Assembly: GCA_964565935.1 (NCBI GenBank)
Contig: CAZMGW010000012.1
Span: forward strand, 1-35,439
Source of the DNA: JBAXAM01 sp964565935
GTDB taxonomy: Bacteria; Pseudomonadota; Gammaproteobacteria; UBA9339
Direction of reading: 5' to 3'
DNA length: 35,439 bases
Part shown: positions 23,801 to 31,983 of the stretch, piece after piece
How positions within the stretch are numbered: position 1 is the first letter of the stretch
Layout: every line of letters begins with the position of its first letter
The notes under the pieces: generated by a model
The model's input: the letters and a program-made list of their open reading frames with translations, nothing else
What the model was told of the DNA's origin: nothing
Databases searched by the model: none
Position numbers and translations under genes: made by a program

Positions 23801-25664
23801 TTTGGTTCAAATAACTTGCTAAATAATTAGCTTTGGTGTCTAAATCAGAATAGCTCAAAGTTTCCTGTTCTAAGACCAAAGCCACTTCATTTGGTTTACT
23901 AACAGCATGTTTCTTGATAATTTCATTAATGAACCCAATACGAGAATAATTTACCGTTTCGCCTTGCCATTTATCCAAAACCCATCGAGACTCTTTTTTT
24001 GTTAAGATGGGTAAATCAACAATTGGCGTATCGGGGTTAACTATTATTGATTTTAACCATGTTTTTATATGTCCGACCATCAAATCAGTTGTTTCTTTAA
24101 AATCCTTATCTGATAAATAACGTTCATTAGCTGTAAACACTAATTCAGCACTTTTCTCTTTAAACGTAACGAATACAGAGCGCACCTGTGATTGAAAATC
24201 CTTAGGAAAACGATCTGTATTTATTATCAGACAAAAAGTTGAGTGCTTATTATGCAAAATTGGATGGCGCTGAAAAATATCGCGATTATAGGTTTTATGC
24301 TTTTTAATATCCGACAACTCTTGTTGTACTGAGTTAAATACGTCCCCAATTTTTTTTGAGTCTATATTGAAATTAACATCAAAAGGGACAACACTCGCAT
24401 ATACATACTTTGAGTCTTTAGCCGTTTTTTCTATTTCATTACTACCATACCCAACGGTGAAAGGCTCATAATTATTAATTCTGTATATATAGGTTAAAAA
24501 CAAGGTATATATGAAATCATCTAATTTGGAATTACTACAAAAACCATTAATAAACTTAGATTTTAAAACACTTTTTAAACTATACGAACGTGATATGATT
24601 TTGTTGTTTTCTGTATCATTGGTTTTAGTATGGGCCAAATAAGGCAATTCTATGGGTTGCGCTAGATTGACCTTTTTAACCCAATACGATTCGTGCTTGA
24701 AATTATTATTAGCATATTTTTCTAGCGTATCTACAAATGTTTTGGGCGGTATTGGTAATCGTTGCCCTTTTTTAATATCAAAAATATTGATTAGTTTTTC
24801 TATTGAATATTCATCGCCATCCATATTCATTAGTTTTGTTATTTTTATATTTTTTGATACAGTGGCGATTTCTATAAAATCTTTTGCAAAATTAACCACT
24901 GTACCAGGCCGATCTCGAGATAAGTCTGGAAGCACACTTAATGCTCTTGGGATAAAAACCACGCCTCCAATTAGTAATTTTGGCAATCCTATGTGATTCA
25001 GACATGGATAAGAATTTAAAGCTCGATAAAGCGTGTATATTTTCTCTGCTGTTTCACTCCAGGTAATAAGCCCATCATGATCTACCTTTTTATTTATAGG
25101 ATAATACTCAACTGTAGTAGCTTGCTTTCTGGCCTTTATTTCTCCTAATGATATTTTACGTATAAGTTCTGCAAAAAGTTCTACTGCATATTCATGACAC
25201 CTTGTGTTTAATGTCACCATGGTATCATCTTCCATTATCGGAAATTCAATTTGTTCTAGAATATCCCCAGCATCAACTTGGTTAGTCATAATGTGCCAAG
25301 TAACGCCATGACACCGCTCCCCATTAAGAATTGCCCAAGAAGTTGCATAACAACCACCATATTTTGGTAACGGGGCATTATGATAATTTATAGCAAATTT
25401 GGTCGGGGAGTCTATGACAGAATCAGATAATATTTTTTTATTTGAGATACTAAACAAATAATCATAATTCGAATTAATTACGACTTGTTCAAATTCAACA
25501 AATGAACTCAAAACAGGTACCTTATTACTCGCAGCCCACTCTATGGCTTGATGATTGGAAGACAAAACTCCTGCAACCATCCCCCCATTTTTTACAATAA
25601 GTTCACAACATTTAGCAACTAAAAAATCATCGCCAATAACGTAACAGTTAAATATGTTTGACAT
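20820..25664 (-). CDS. single-module NRPS: formyltransferase, half condensation, adenylation, carrier, reductase
   Basis: A 1614-residue non-ribosomal peptide synthetase. Residues 1-300 are a GART formyltransferase domain with Asn93, His95 (INYHNAPLPKYGG) and Asp131 (VDAGDI) in the catalytic positions. Residues 320-545 look like only the C-lobe of a condensation domain; HHxxxDG is absent. Adenylation (about 560-1085) has YTSGSTGKPKG, NEYGVTE, YKTGDL, GRLDNQVKIRGFRIE and NNKIDKNRLPLP. The carrier has LGGHSL with Ser1130 for phosphopantetheine. The thioester reductase (about 1205-1560) has TGVTGFFG and YMQTK (Tyr1374, Lys1378). The expected chemistry is to load one amino acid, N-formylate it and release it by NADPH reduction as aldehyde or alcohol. 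A by-eye specificity code (D-T-A-C-I-G-E-I-W) gives no clear substrate. A kinase gene follows in the operon. Confidence 0.93.
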   Translation of the reverse strand: MSNIFNCYVIGDDFLVAKCCELIVKNGGMVAGVLSSNHQAIEWAASNKVPVLSSFVEFEQVVINSNYDYLFSISNKKILSDSVIDSPTKFAINYHNAPLPKYGGCYATSWAILNGERCHGVTWHIMTNQVDAGDILEQIEFPIMEDDTMVTLNTRCHEYAVELFAELIRKISLGEIKARKQATTVEYYPINKKVDHDGLITWSETAEKIYTLYRALNSYPCLNHIGLPKLLIGGVVFIPRALSVLPDLSRDRPGTVVNFAKDFIEIATVSKNIKITKLMNMDGDEYSIEKLINIFDIKKGQRLPIPPKTFVDTLEKYANNNFKHESYWVKKVNLAQPIELPYLAHTKTNDTENNKIISRSYSLKSVLKSKFINGFCSNSKLDDFIYTLFLTYIYRINNYEPFTVGYGSNEIEKTAKDSKYVYASVVPFDVNFNIDSKKIGDVFNSVQQELSDIKKHKTYNRDIFQRHPILHNKHSTFCLIINTDRFPKDFQSQVRSVFVTFKEKSAELVFTANERYLSDKDFKETTDLMVGHIKTWLKSIIVNPDTPIVDLPILTKKESRWVLDKWQGETVNYSRIGFINEIIKKHAVSKPNEVALVLEQETLSYSDLDTKANYLASYLNQKGVKGGDIVAVSLEDNMLFVVSILAIMKIGAVYLPLDPAYPDGNLNFMLQDSKTRILITNSNLKNRLVSQFGSILCIDGDFISTKYKDYNKYNSKPKSNDIAYIVYTSGSTGKPKGVMVSRRNIINSLNARIHYYDRATGIERKSINFLLLLSISFDTAIAAIFWPLLCGAKLTMLDPYGIKDINKIISVIKRDKITHIMCVPSLYEKILDKADNGDLDSLRVVIIGGEQWGDKLVDAHKIKVPNASLFNEYGVTEVTIWSTAQKIYDARTKKRDNVTVGWPIPNTKIYVFDKYMQLVPQKIAGELFLGGNNVTCGYLNHPELTRERFVKYKDNFGKAHRLYKTGDLCRYSAYGLEFQGRLDNQVKIRGFRIEVQQIEKLIVQYENIKQCVIADKTINAEKYLVAYVVANNPNIKLNQKNLVCYLTENLPSYMIPSFFISIQDFPLTNNNKIDKNRLPLPNTKQKIVDDSFFVQPKSATEKQLVELWKDILGLDNVGINDSFFVLGGHSLLISELLVRVKKQFNVEVRMQNFFESPTIEKLALIIDGDHTNANVEGAFIINFSQDVVLDKKIQPPKITTIEKNPKAILLTGVTGFFGAYLLQELYYHTNAEIYCLIRATNNMHAQERLHKSIAGNKLDLNLFKTHRIKAIASDLSLPLLGLSQKEFNYFSEKIDLIYHNGAHVHHLYNYDLLRAANVFSTVEILKLACLKKAKKIHYISTLSAAIDVSGDNKIKESFPQAYTLQDLSAVNSGYMQTKIISEALLTQAKNRGVCVNIYRPTWILWHSKTGDCPIQQNHLLQLIKGCMQMGYAPDWDITLNMWPVDVLSDYMVKISLVNANKSTTFNFQNKNVISWKDLISWINLNCCKVQLIESNEWSKYHLVNIEQDNALFPLLSFYLNSNFMVDKLPNIKPNDVEDGNVENSLQELNLKYPNIDNLLLSNYFKPLINECDLDDGFMRHVPDGKPVDRELLTKQDNQPNIMADANPWNLYGLG

Positions 25665-26028
25665 TGTTATATTGTATCTACGATTACTAGAAAGGGTTTA
25701 AGCCGTTTTTTATTTATTTTAACCTTTAACCAACCAAAAAAACAGAACCCAATACAACTTTCCTCGGTATAAAACAGGACACATAGTTAACAAAAACCGC
25801 TTAACTTCATGAATTACAAGCACTTAATTCAGTTAAAACAAATAAGACAACAAGATACAACACAAAAAGACACCACATCAGGTACGATCCAATACTAACA
25901 GCAAGGGTGATTATCCATGATAATACCACTTATAGCTTGATACAAAAAACCATATACTGCCTATTAAAAATTGCCTTTAAGATTTATACTAACAAAAATT
26001 ATTTTTGTACATACAAGGGGGAACTCGG
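25665..26028. other. 364-bp divergent intergenic region
   Basis: Very AT-rich stretch between the NRPS-kinase operon (-) and yqhD (+); it should hold both promoters. A TACAAT lies 6 nt before the NRPS ATG without a matching -35. An AAGGGGG Shine-Dalgarno precedes yqhD. No RNA gene, repeat or operator was recognised. Confidence 0.4.
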
Positions 26029-27186
26029 ATGTTAAACTTTACACTTCAGAATAGAACCAAAGTTATTTTTGGTAAAAACCAAATATCCAGCCTTGCGGAT
26101 GAGCTTCATAGAGATAAAAGAATTTTGCTGACTTATGGACACGGCAGTATCAAAAATAATGGTGTTTACAACCAAGTTAAACAAGCTTTAAAAAATCATA
26201 TGGTTTTTGAGTTTAGTGGTATTGATCCCAATCCTAAATTCGAGCAATTGCTTCAGGCACTACCAATTATAAAGCAAAACAAAATTGATTTTTTACTCGC
26301 AGTTGGTGGTGGCTCTGTAATTGATGGAACCAAATTTATCGCTGCAGCCGCTGATTTCAACGGAGACCCGTGGGAAATAGTTAAAAGCTATCCGACTCCT
26401 ATTAAAACAGCACTACCTTTTGGTTGCGTTCTAACTTTACCGGCAACCGGTTCTGAAATGAACTGTGGTTCGGTTATTAGTAAAGCTAATTCGCCAGATA
26501 AACTGGGTTTTGGTCATGCCCTTTTATACCCGCAGTTTTCGATTTTAGATCCAACCACAACCTTTAGCTTGCCAGCGAAACAAACTGCAAATGGTATTGT
26601 TGATACATTTGTACATGTAACAGAGCAATATCTAACTTATCCAGTAAATGCTGCTATTCAAGATCGATTTGCTGAAGGAATTTTGTTAACCTTAATTGAA
26701 GACGCTCCGAAAGTTTTTGCGGATCCACACAATTATGATGCTCGTGCTAATTTAATGTGGTGCGCTACCTGTGCTCTAAATAATTATATTGGTGCTGGTA
26801 TTCCAAGTGATTGGGCCACGCATCTTTTGGGACACGAAATTACGGCACGTTTTGATTTGGATCATGCTGAAACTTTAGCTGTTATTTTACCGAGTTTATT
26901 AAATGTTAAGCGCAAACAAAAATATGAAAAATTATTGCAATATGGTAAACGGGTGTGGCATATTACGCATGGTTCTGATGATGAAAAAATAGATCAAACG
27001 ATTACAAAAACTCGTAAATTCTTTGAAAGTGTTGGAATTAAAACCAAACTCAGTGATTATAATATTGATGGCAACAAAATCTCTGAGTTAATAGAACAAC
27101 TCCGGCAACACAACCTTACCGCTTTGGGTGAACATAAAGATATTGACTTAAAACAAAGCGAGTTAATTTATCGTGGGTGTATTTAA
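26029..27186 (+). CDS. yqhD: NADPH-dependent aldehyde reductase/iron-type alcohol dehydrogenase (YqhD-like)
   Basis: A cytoplasmic group III alcohol dehydrogenase that reduces aldehydes, often reactive short-chain ones. It aligns along its length with Escherichia coli YqhD: MLNFTLQN, FGKNQI, AVGGGSVIDGTKFIAAA (nucleotide loop), TLPATGSE, the metal ligands in DTFVHVTEQY (Asp, His), HLLGHE and LDHAETLA (His), and a C-terminus with LGEHKDI. The chosen ATG follows AAGGGGG by 7 nt and starts like YqhD; a Met eight codons upstream is less likely. 385 residues. It is divergent from the NRPS-kinase operon and might act on the NRPS aldehyde, but YqhD is also widespread alone. Confidence 0.92.
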   Translation: MLNFTLQNRTKVIFGKNQISSLADELHRDKRILLTYGHGSIKNNGVYNQVKQALKNHMVFEFSGIDPNPKFEQLLQALPIIKQNKIDFLLAVGGGSVIDGTKFIAAAADFNGDPWEIVKSYPTPIKTALPFGCVLTLPATGSEMNCGSVISKANSPDKLGFGHALLYPQFSILDPTTTFSLPAKQTANGIVDTFVHVTEQYLTYPVNAAIQDRFAEGILLTLIEDAPKVFADPHNYDARANLMWCATCALNNYIGAGIPSDWATHLLGHEITARFDLDHAETLAVILPSLLNVKRKQKYEKLLQYGKRVWHITHGSDDEKIDQTITKTRKFFESVGIKTKLSDYNIDGNKISELIEQLRQHNLTALGEHKDIDLKQSELIYRGCI

Positions 27187-27230
27187 GTCGATATCTTGGC
27201 CCTAAACCGACAGTGAAGCGCATAATCGAA

Positions 27231-27257
27231 AAAATGCCCAGTAATGTCGATTACTGG
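27231..27257 (-). terminator. rho-independent terminator of the ankyrin gene
   Basis: On the minus strand an 8-bp perfect stem CCAGTAAT/ATTACTGG with a 4-nt loop (27238-27257) is followed by GC and a run ATTTTTT. It lies 7 bp past the ankyrin gene stop, between convergent genes. Confidence 0.65.
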
Positions 27258-27263
27258 CCCAGG

Positions 27264-30200
27264 TTATCCCAGTTTGTATTTTTGCAACAGCTGCTTTATT
27301 TCTTCTGTAGTATCTATTTCAAAAATAGTCTTTCCATCTTTGGTACGAACGCTAAAATCAATTTTCGGATGCTTTATAAGTTCTTTAACAATCTCAAGAT
27401 ATTTATATTTTATAGCCATCATAAGGGCGATGTCACCATAATTATCTGGTAAGTTAATATAAATCTTTGAATGCGCTAGCAGTACTTTGACAACTTCAGG
27501 CTTGTTGTACATAACAGCATCTCTTAGCGCAATTCTCAGAATATTATCGCCAGAATGATCTTTTATGTTGGAACCAATATTTGGACGCACTAATAATATT
27601 TTGTTAACAATATCAAGGTACCCCATTGTAGATGCCCATACGAAAGCCTCATCTAAATCAACGGCTCCGCATTCTAAAAATACCTTTATAATATCAAAGC
27701 ATTTATTACGCATAGGCCACGTAAGTGCAGCATGACCAATATTATCTCGTATATTAGGATCAATTTTTTGGTGTTTTAATAATACTTTTATGATATCAAC
27801 ATATTCTCTTCGGGCTGCTTCTATAAGCGCAGTGTTACCGCCATCATCCTGTATATTAGGATCAATTTTTGGATGATCTAATAATGCTATGATTATTTCA
27901 AGATGACCATATTGAGCTGCCTTTAAAAGAGAGGTATGACTAAATTTATTTTTTATATTTGGATCGATGTTAGAGTGCATTAATAGCACTTTAACAATAT
28001 CAATGTGATTTTTTTCAGCCGCTATTGTAAGAGCAGTATCACCAATATGATCTTTTATATTGGGATCTATGTTATGATGCATTAACAGCAGTTTAACAAT
28101 ATCAATATGGCCTTCTCTAGATGCCCATACAATGATGCTTTCTGTATTAGGATCAATATTGCTATGCTCTAACAATGTTTTTATAGTATCAGGCTCCTTA
28201 TAAGACATAGGCCAACCAAGAGCTGTTTCTCCCCTTTTATCTCGTAGATTAGCATCTATGTTTTTATGTGCTAGTAATGTCTTTACAACGTCAATATGTT
28301 TTTGGTAGGTAGCACGCATAAGCGCAGTATAACCGCTATCATTTTGTGCATTAGGATCTGTTTTGGGATGCTCTAATAATGCTGCAACAACTTCACGATA
28401 TCCCCCAAAAGCCGCCTCCATTAAAGCAGTATAACCAAAAGAACCTCTTATATTCGGCTCAATGCGAAGATGCGCTAATAATGCTTCAACAATATCCAAA
28501 TAATTGTTGTTGGCTGCCCATATAAGCGGGGTATTACCTGATCCATCTTGTGTATTGGGATCAATGTTAGAATGCTTTAGAAGAGCTTTAATGGCTTCAG
28601 TTTGATTGAATACTGTTGCGCTCATAATCGAAGTACTATGATCACTATTTTCTAAATTAACATTTATATTAGGATGCGCTAACAATAAGTTAACAATATC
28701 AACATAATTCCTATAAGCTGCTTGAGTAAGTGCCGTAGTTCCATAATAATTTTGCACATTTGGATCAAGATTGGGATGTGCCAGAAGGGCCTTTGCAATC
28801 TCGATATTACCATCCTTACAAGCCAACATAAGAGCAGTTAGATTATTGAAATTTTCTTGTATATTGGGATCAATTTCTTTTCTTGTTAAGAGTTCTTTGA
28901 CAACACCAATATCACCATTTTTAGCTGCATGTAAAAGGGCGGTATAACCATCATTATCTTGTATGTTAAGATCAATTTCGTGTATCGTTAAAAGTATTTT
29001 AACAATATCAGCATAACCAAACTTGGATGCATATATTAGTGCGGTTTGTCCCTGTTTTTTGCATTGCACATTAAGATCAATATTTAAAACTGTTAGGAGC
29101 TCCTTAACAACCTCCAAACAACCATCTCTAACCGCATATATTAGTGCTGTACAACCATATTTGTTTTTTGCATTAATGTCTGGGGCTGGTTGATTTTTAA
29201 GAAGAGTCTTAACAATTTCCAGGTGCCCATCAACTGCGGCGAACATGAGTGGATTTGATCCACTAGTGGTTTTTTTGTTTGGATCAACGCCCTTGTTTAA
29301 AAAACACCTAACAGACTCCAAATCGCCAATTTTAGTCGCGATTATTAAGCCTGAAATTTCATGTGCATATCTTTTTTCTGGAACCAAGGCGGGATTAATA
29401 GCACCTAAAACATCTTTTTGAAGAGGATATTCTGCTTTTTGTTCCTCCTTAGTAGAGAGAATGGTAAATCCCAACGGCGAGGGTTTAATACCAATATAAA
29501 AGTGCGCATTAAAAACGAGTTTTGCCAATACATCGGTTGAAATAATTTGGATTTCTTCAAAATTACTATTTGGATCAAAATAATAATAATTTTCATCAGC
29601 TTTGAATACCGCCGTAGTAGAGTTATACGAGGTAACAAGAACCAACTTATTGTTTTGAATAAAGTTTTTTAACCCCAACAGTTGTTTAAGCTGTTCTAAG
29701 GTAAACAAGGAAGCAATTGAATATTCTACTTTGAACTCTCTTTTAGTTATCTCTGCTACCGTATCTTGTATTGATTTTTTTGTGGTTTTTTTATTAATAC
29801 GACCAACATGCCGAAAATGCCAAATCAATAAAATTAACTTTCGAATATCTACATTTTCTTGCTGCGCTAATTTCCTTTCAGTATCCCAGTTTTTAATTAA
29901 CTGTATTGTAGATTGAAACCAGTCATAAAAGTTTATTGAATTGTTAACTTCCAAACCATCATCGTTTTTAATCGAACATGTTTCTGTATGCGGGAATAAC
30001 CATTTAGCATATAACCACAAAAAAGAAAGCCCATCACAATAAATATCGTCAAATTTTTCAATATCGTTTCTGGTTTTACCATTAACATCTAAAAACTCTT
30101 CTAGCTTTTCTCGAATTGTATCTTGCTCTACTAAAGCTCTGATATCGGACTGTGTATCCACATAAAAACTTTTATCGGCATCACCAATTTCTCGTCTGTT

Positions 30201-31814
30201 ATCTACGATTCGCTCTTCCTGAAACTCCAAGTCTTCTTCTAAAACCTTATTTTTAATCTCAAGCGCATCTATTTCTAACGCCACATCTACGATTGGTGAG
30301 ACATTTAAACTATTTAAGATTAGAAAACGAATTTCTGATAAAAATTCAAATAACTGGTCATCTTCTATTTTTAAAGTATCTTTATTTCTCTTAAAATAAT
30401 TTTCTAGCTCTTGGCCTAGAGCAATAGAATACTTATCTTTGTAATCACCTTTATCCGGCCAACATAAAATTTTACATTGAGCAACAATACAATTTTGGAT
30501 AAACTTTTTGAAATTTGACAATGAAACAGCATGATCGTAAAGTTTTTCAATCTTTTTCCACTCTTTTATAAGCTCCCTTTCCAGCTTGCTTATGGCATCA
30601 TCCAACTGCTTTTCTTTAATACTGATTAATTTATCATTTTCTTCTGTTTCTTTGGCAATCTCCAAAGTTTTTGCTTCTTTTTCTTTTATTGTTTTAAGAC
30701 AAGCAGTTACACGCCCTTGTAAGGAAGCAGGGGTGTTTTGGTATGATTCTAAATGTTTTTTTCCATTTTCTTCGCAATAAGGCTCCCACAGCTCTTTAGT
30801 TTTATTGCTAAATTCTTTCCCTTCACCCGTCTTAACACTAGCCTCCAACAAAACAAGGGGTTCTTTATGTGGTGGTCTTAATCTTCTTACTTCTTGATCA
30901 ATTTCATTTAAAAGTTTTTTTGCTTTCTTTATGTTATCCTTTGGGTCCTCAGCCTTATCAAGTAGCGACCAATCTAAAACCTGTGGCTTGCCTTTTTGAA
31001 GAGCAACACTCATATCTTGTGCTGTTGCCATTTCGGCAATGCTTTCTTTTTGCAACTGCTCTAGTTTGTCTTCTATATTTGTCTCTGTCACATCATGCTG
31101 TATATCATCACTCTTATCAGTAGATATAACTATGTTTTGGGTTTCTTCTGGTTTTTCAGTCTCGTTTTGCAGCTTCTGATAGTTGCTATATATTCTAGCA
31201 ACCATCAGCTGAATACTATTTTTAAGATTACCTATCAACTTTTGCAGAGAGTGGTTTTGAGCGTTTATTGATGCGATATTTATGGGGGTTTTATTTTTTA
31301 ACAACAAATTAACATTGGCTATTAATTTATTGTTTTCTTTTAAAATATCATCAATTTCGATTTGAATATTCTCTTCTATACCAGGAATTGTTCTTTGTAG
31401 CTCTTTGCAGTCGCATGCAACTTTGAAGCCCAATAATTGGACCCCTTGCTTAAGCTTTTTTATTGCTTTTTTTAAAGAATCATTATGATTACGTAATACC
31501 GAAAAATCTTTTGAGTTTTCATTATGCAACAAAGCCACATCAGCTTCAGAAATCAACTCCCTTCCTTTTTCCAAGAAATCTTCAGTTTCATCTCTTAATG
31601 CTTCACCGGCTCTGCATTCCAACTCTTTTTGTATATATTTAGCTTTAAGCACTGCACTATTAGGATTGGCTTTTATCGCATCACTAATAGCAAGAATTTC
31701 GCCAGCATTTTTACCCATTTGTTCAGTTTTATTGGGTAATAGATCGGGCGAATATGATTTTCCTTCAACTAAAGGCTCATCAGTTTTAACATTCAATTGA
31801 TTGTTTTTAGGCAT
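27264..31814 (-). CDS. large ankyrin-repeat protein, effector-like, possible degenerate cysteine-protease-like region
   Basis: A 1516-residue protein without signal peptide or membrane segments. The first 550 residues are highly charged and helical with probable coiled coils (such as 370-430 and 515-545). Residues 585-780 contain YCDGLSFLWLYAKW (Cys593) and, further on, YYYFDPNSNFEE (Asp747), a spacing that recalls YopT/C58-type papain-like effectors. The His expected about a dozen residues before FDPN is not seen (SYNSTTAVF stands there). From about 818 to the end, some 20 ankyrin repeats of about 34 residues follow the TALxxAA...DIVKxLLxH...IDPN pattern. Such proteins in Legionellales are often secreted into host cells; that is inference. 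The ATG is weakly supported by GGGA. A terminator follows. Confidence 0.9.
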   Translation of the reverse strand: MPKNNQLNVKTDEPLVEGKSYSPDLLPNKTEQMGKNAGEILAISDAIKANPNSAVLKAKYIQKELECRAGEALRDETEDFLEKGRELISEADVALLHNENSKDFSVLRNHNDSLKKAIKKLKQGVQLLGFKVACDCKELQRTIPGIEENIQIEIDDILKENNKLIANVNLLLKNKTPINIASINAQNHSLQKLIGNLKNSIQLMVARIYSNYQKLQNETEKPEETQNIVISTDKSDDIQHDVTETNIEDKLEQLQKESIAEMATAQDMSVALQKGKPQVLDWSLLDKAEDPKDNIKKAKKLLNEIDQEVRRLRPPHKEPLVLLEASVKTGEGKEFSNKTKELWEPYCEENGKKHLESYQNTPASLQGRVTACLKTIKEKEAKTLEIAKETEENDKLISIKEKQLDDAISKLERELIKEWKKIEKLYDHAVSLSNFKKFIQNCIVAQCKILCWPDKGDYKDKYSIALGQELENYFKRNKDTLKIEDDQLFEFLSEIRFLILNSLNVSPIVDVALEIDALEIKNKVLEEDLEFQEERIVDNRREIGDADKSFYVDTQSDIRALVEQDTIREKLEEFLDVNGKTRNDIEKFDDIYCDGLSFLWLYAKWLFPHTETCSIKNDDGLEVNNSINFYDWFQSTIQLIKNWDTERKLAQQENVDIRKLILLIWHFRHVGRINKKTTKKSIQDTVAEITKREFKVEYSIASLFTLEQLKQLLGLKNFIQNNKLVLVTSYNSTTAVFKADENYYYFDPNSNFEEIQIISTDVLAKLVFNAHFYIGIKPSPLGFTILSTKEEQKAEYPLQKDVLGAINPALVPEKRYAHEISGLIIATKIGDLESVRCFLNKGVDPNKKTTSGSNPLMFAAVDGHLEIVKTLLKNQPAPDINAKNKYGCTALIYAVRDGCLEVVKELLTVLNIDLNVQCKKQGQTALIYASKFGYADIVKILLTIHEIDLNIQDNDGYTALLHAAKNGDIGVVKELLTRKEIDPNIQENFNNLTALMLACKDGNIEIAKALLAHPNLDPNVQNYYGTTALTQAAYRNYVDIVNLLLAHPNINVNLENSDHSTSIMSATVFNQTEAIKALLKHSNIDPNTQDGSGNTPLIWAANNNYLDIVEALLAHLRIEPNIRGSFGYTALMEAAFGGYREVVAALLEHPKTDPNAQNDSGYTALMRATYQKHIDVVKTLLAHKNIDANLRDKRGETALGWPMSYKEPDTIKTLLEHSNIDPNTESIIVWASREGHIDIVKLLLMHHNIDPNIKDHIGDTALTIAAEKNHIDIVKVLLMHSNIDPNIKNKFSHTSLLKAAQYGHLEIIIALLDHPKIDPNIQDDGGNTALIEAARREYVDIIKVLLKHQKIDPNIRDNIGHAALTWPMRNKCFDIIKVFLECGAVDLDEAFVWASTMGYLDIVNKILLVRPNIGSNIKDHSGDNILRIALRDAVMYNKPEVVKVLLAHSKIYINLPDNYGDIALMMAIKYKYLEIVKELIKHPKIDFSVRTKDGKTIFEIDTTEEIKQLLQKYKLG

Positions 31815-31983
31815 ATAAAGAGTCCCTTTAAAACATCTAACACGTTTTTTACGTTTTTTGCATTCTCCTGAATGTATAACCTATATCGGCCCTATTTTCC
31901 TTCCAATTTTCACATAAAGGCTTGTCTCTCACCCACCTAAATTCAAGGACCACTCATATTAGTATTTTTATTAATCAGTCTTC

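Noticed and set aside
27264..29340. Regularly spaced similar units of about 100 bp, looked at as a CRISPR-like array
   Set aside because: They are diverged in-frame ankyrin repeats of one coding sequence, not identical repeats with unique spacers.
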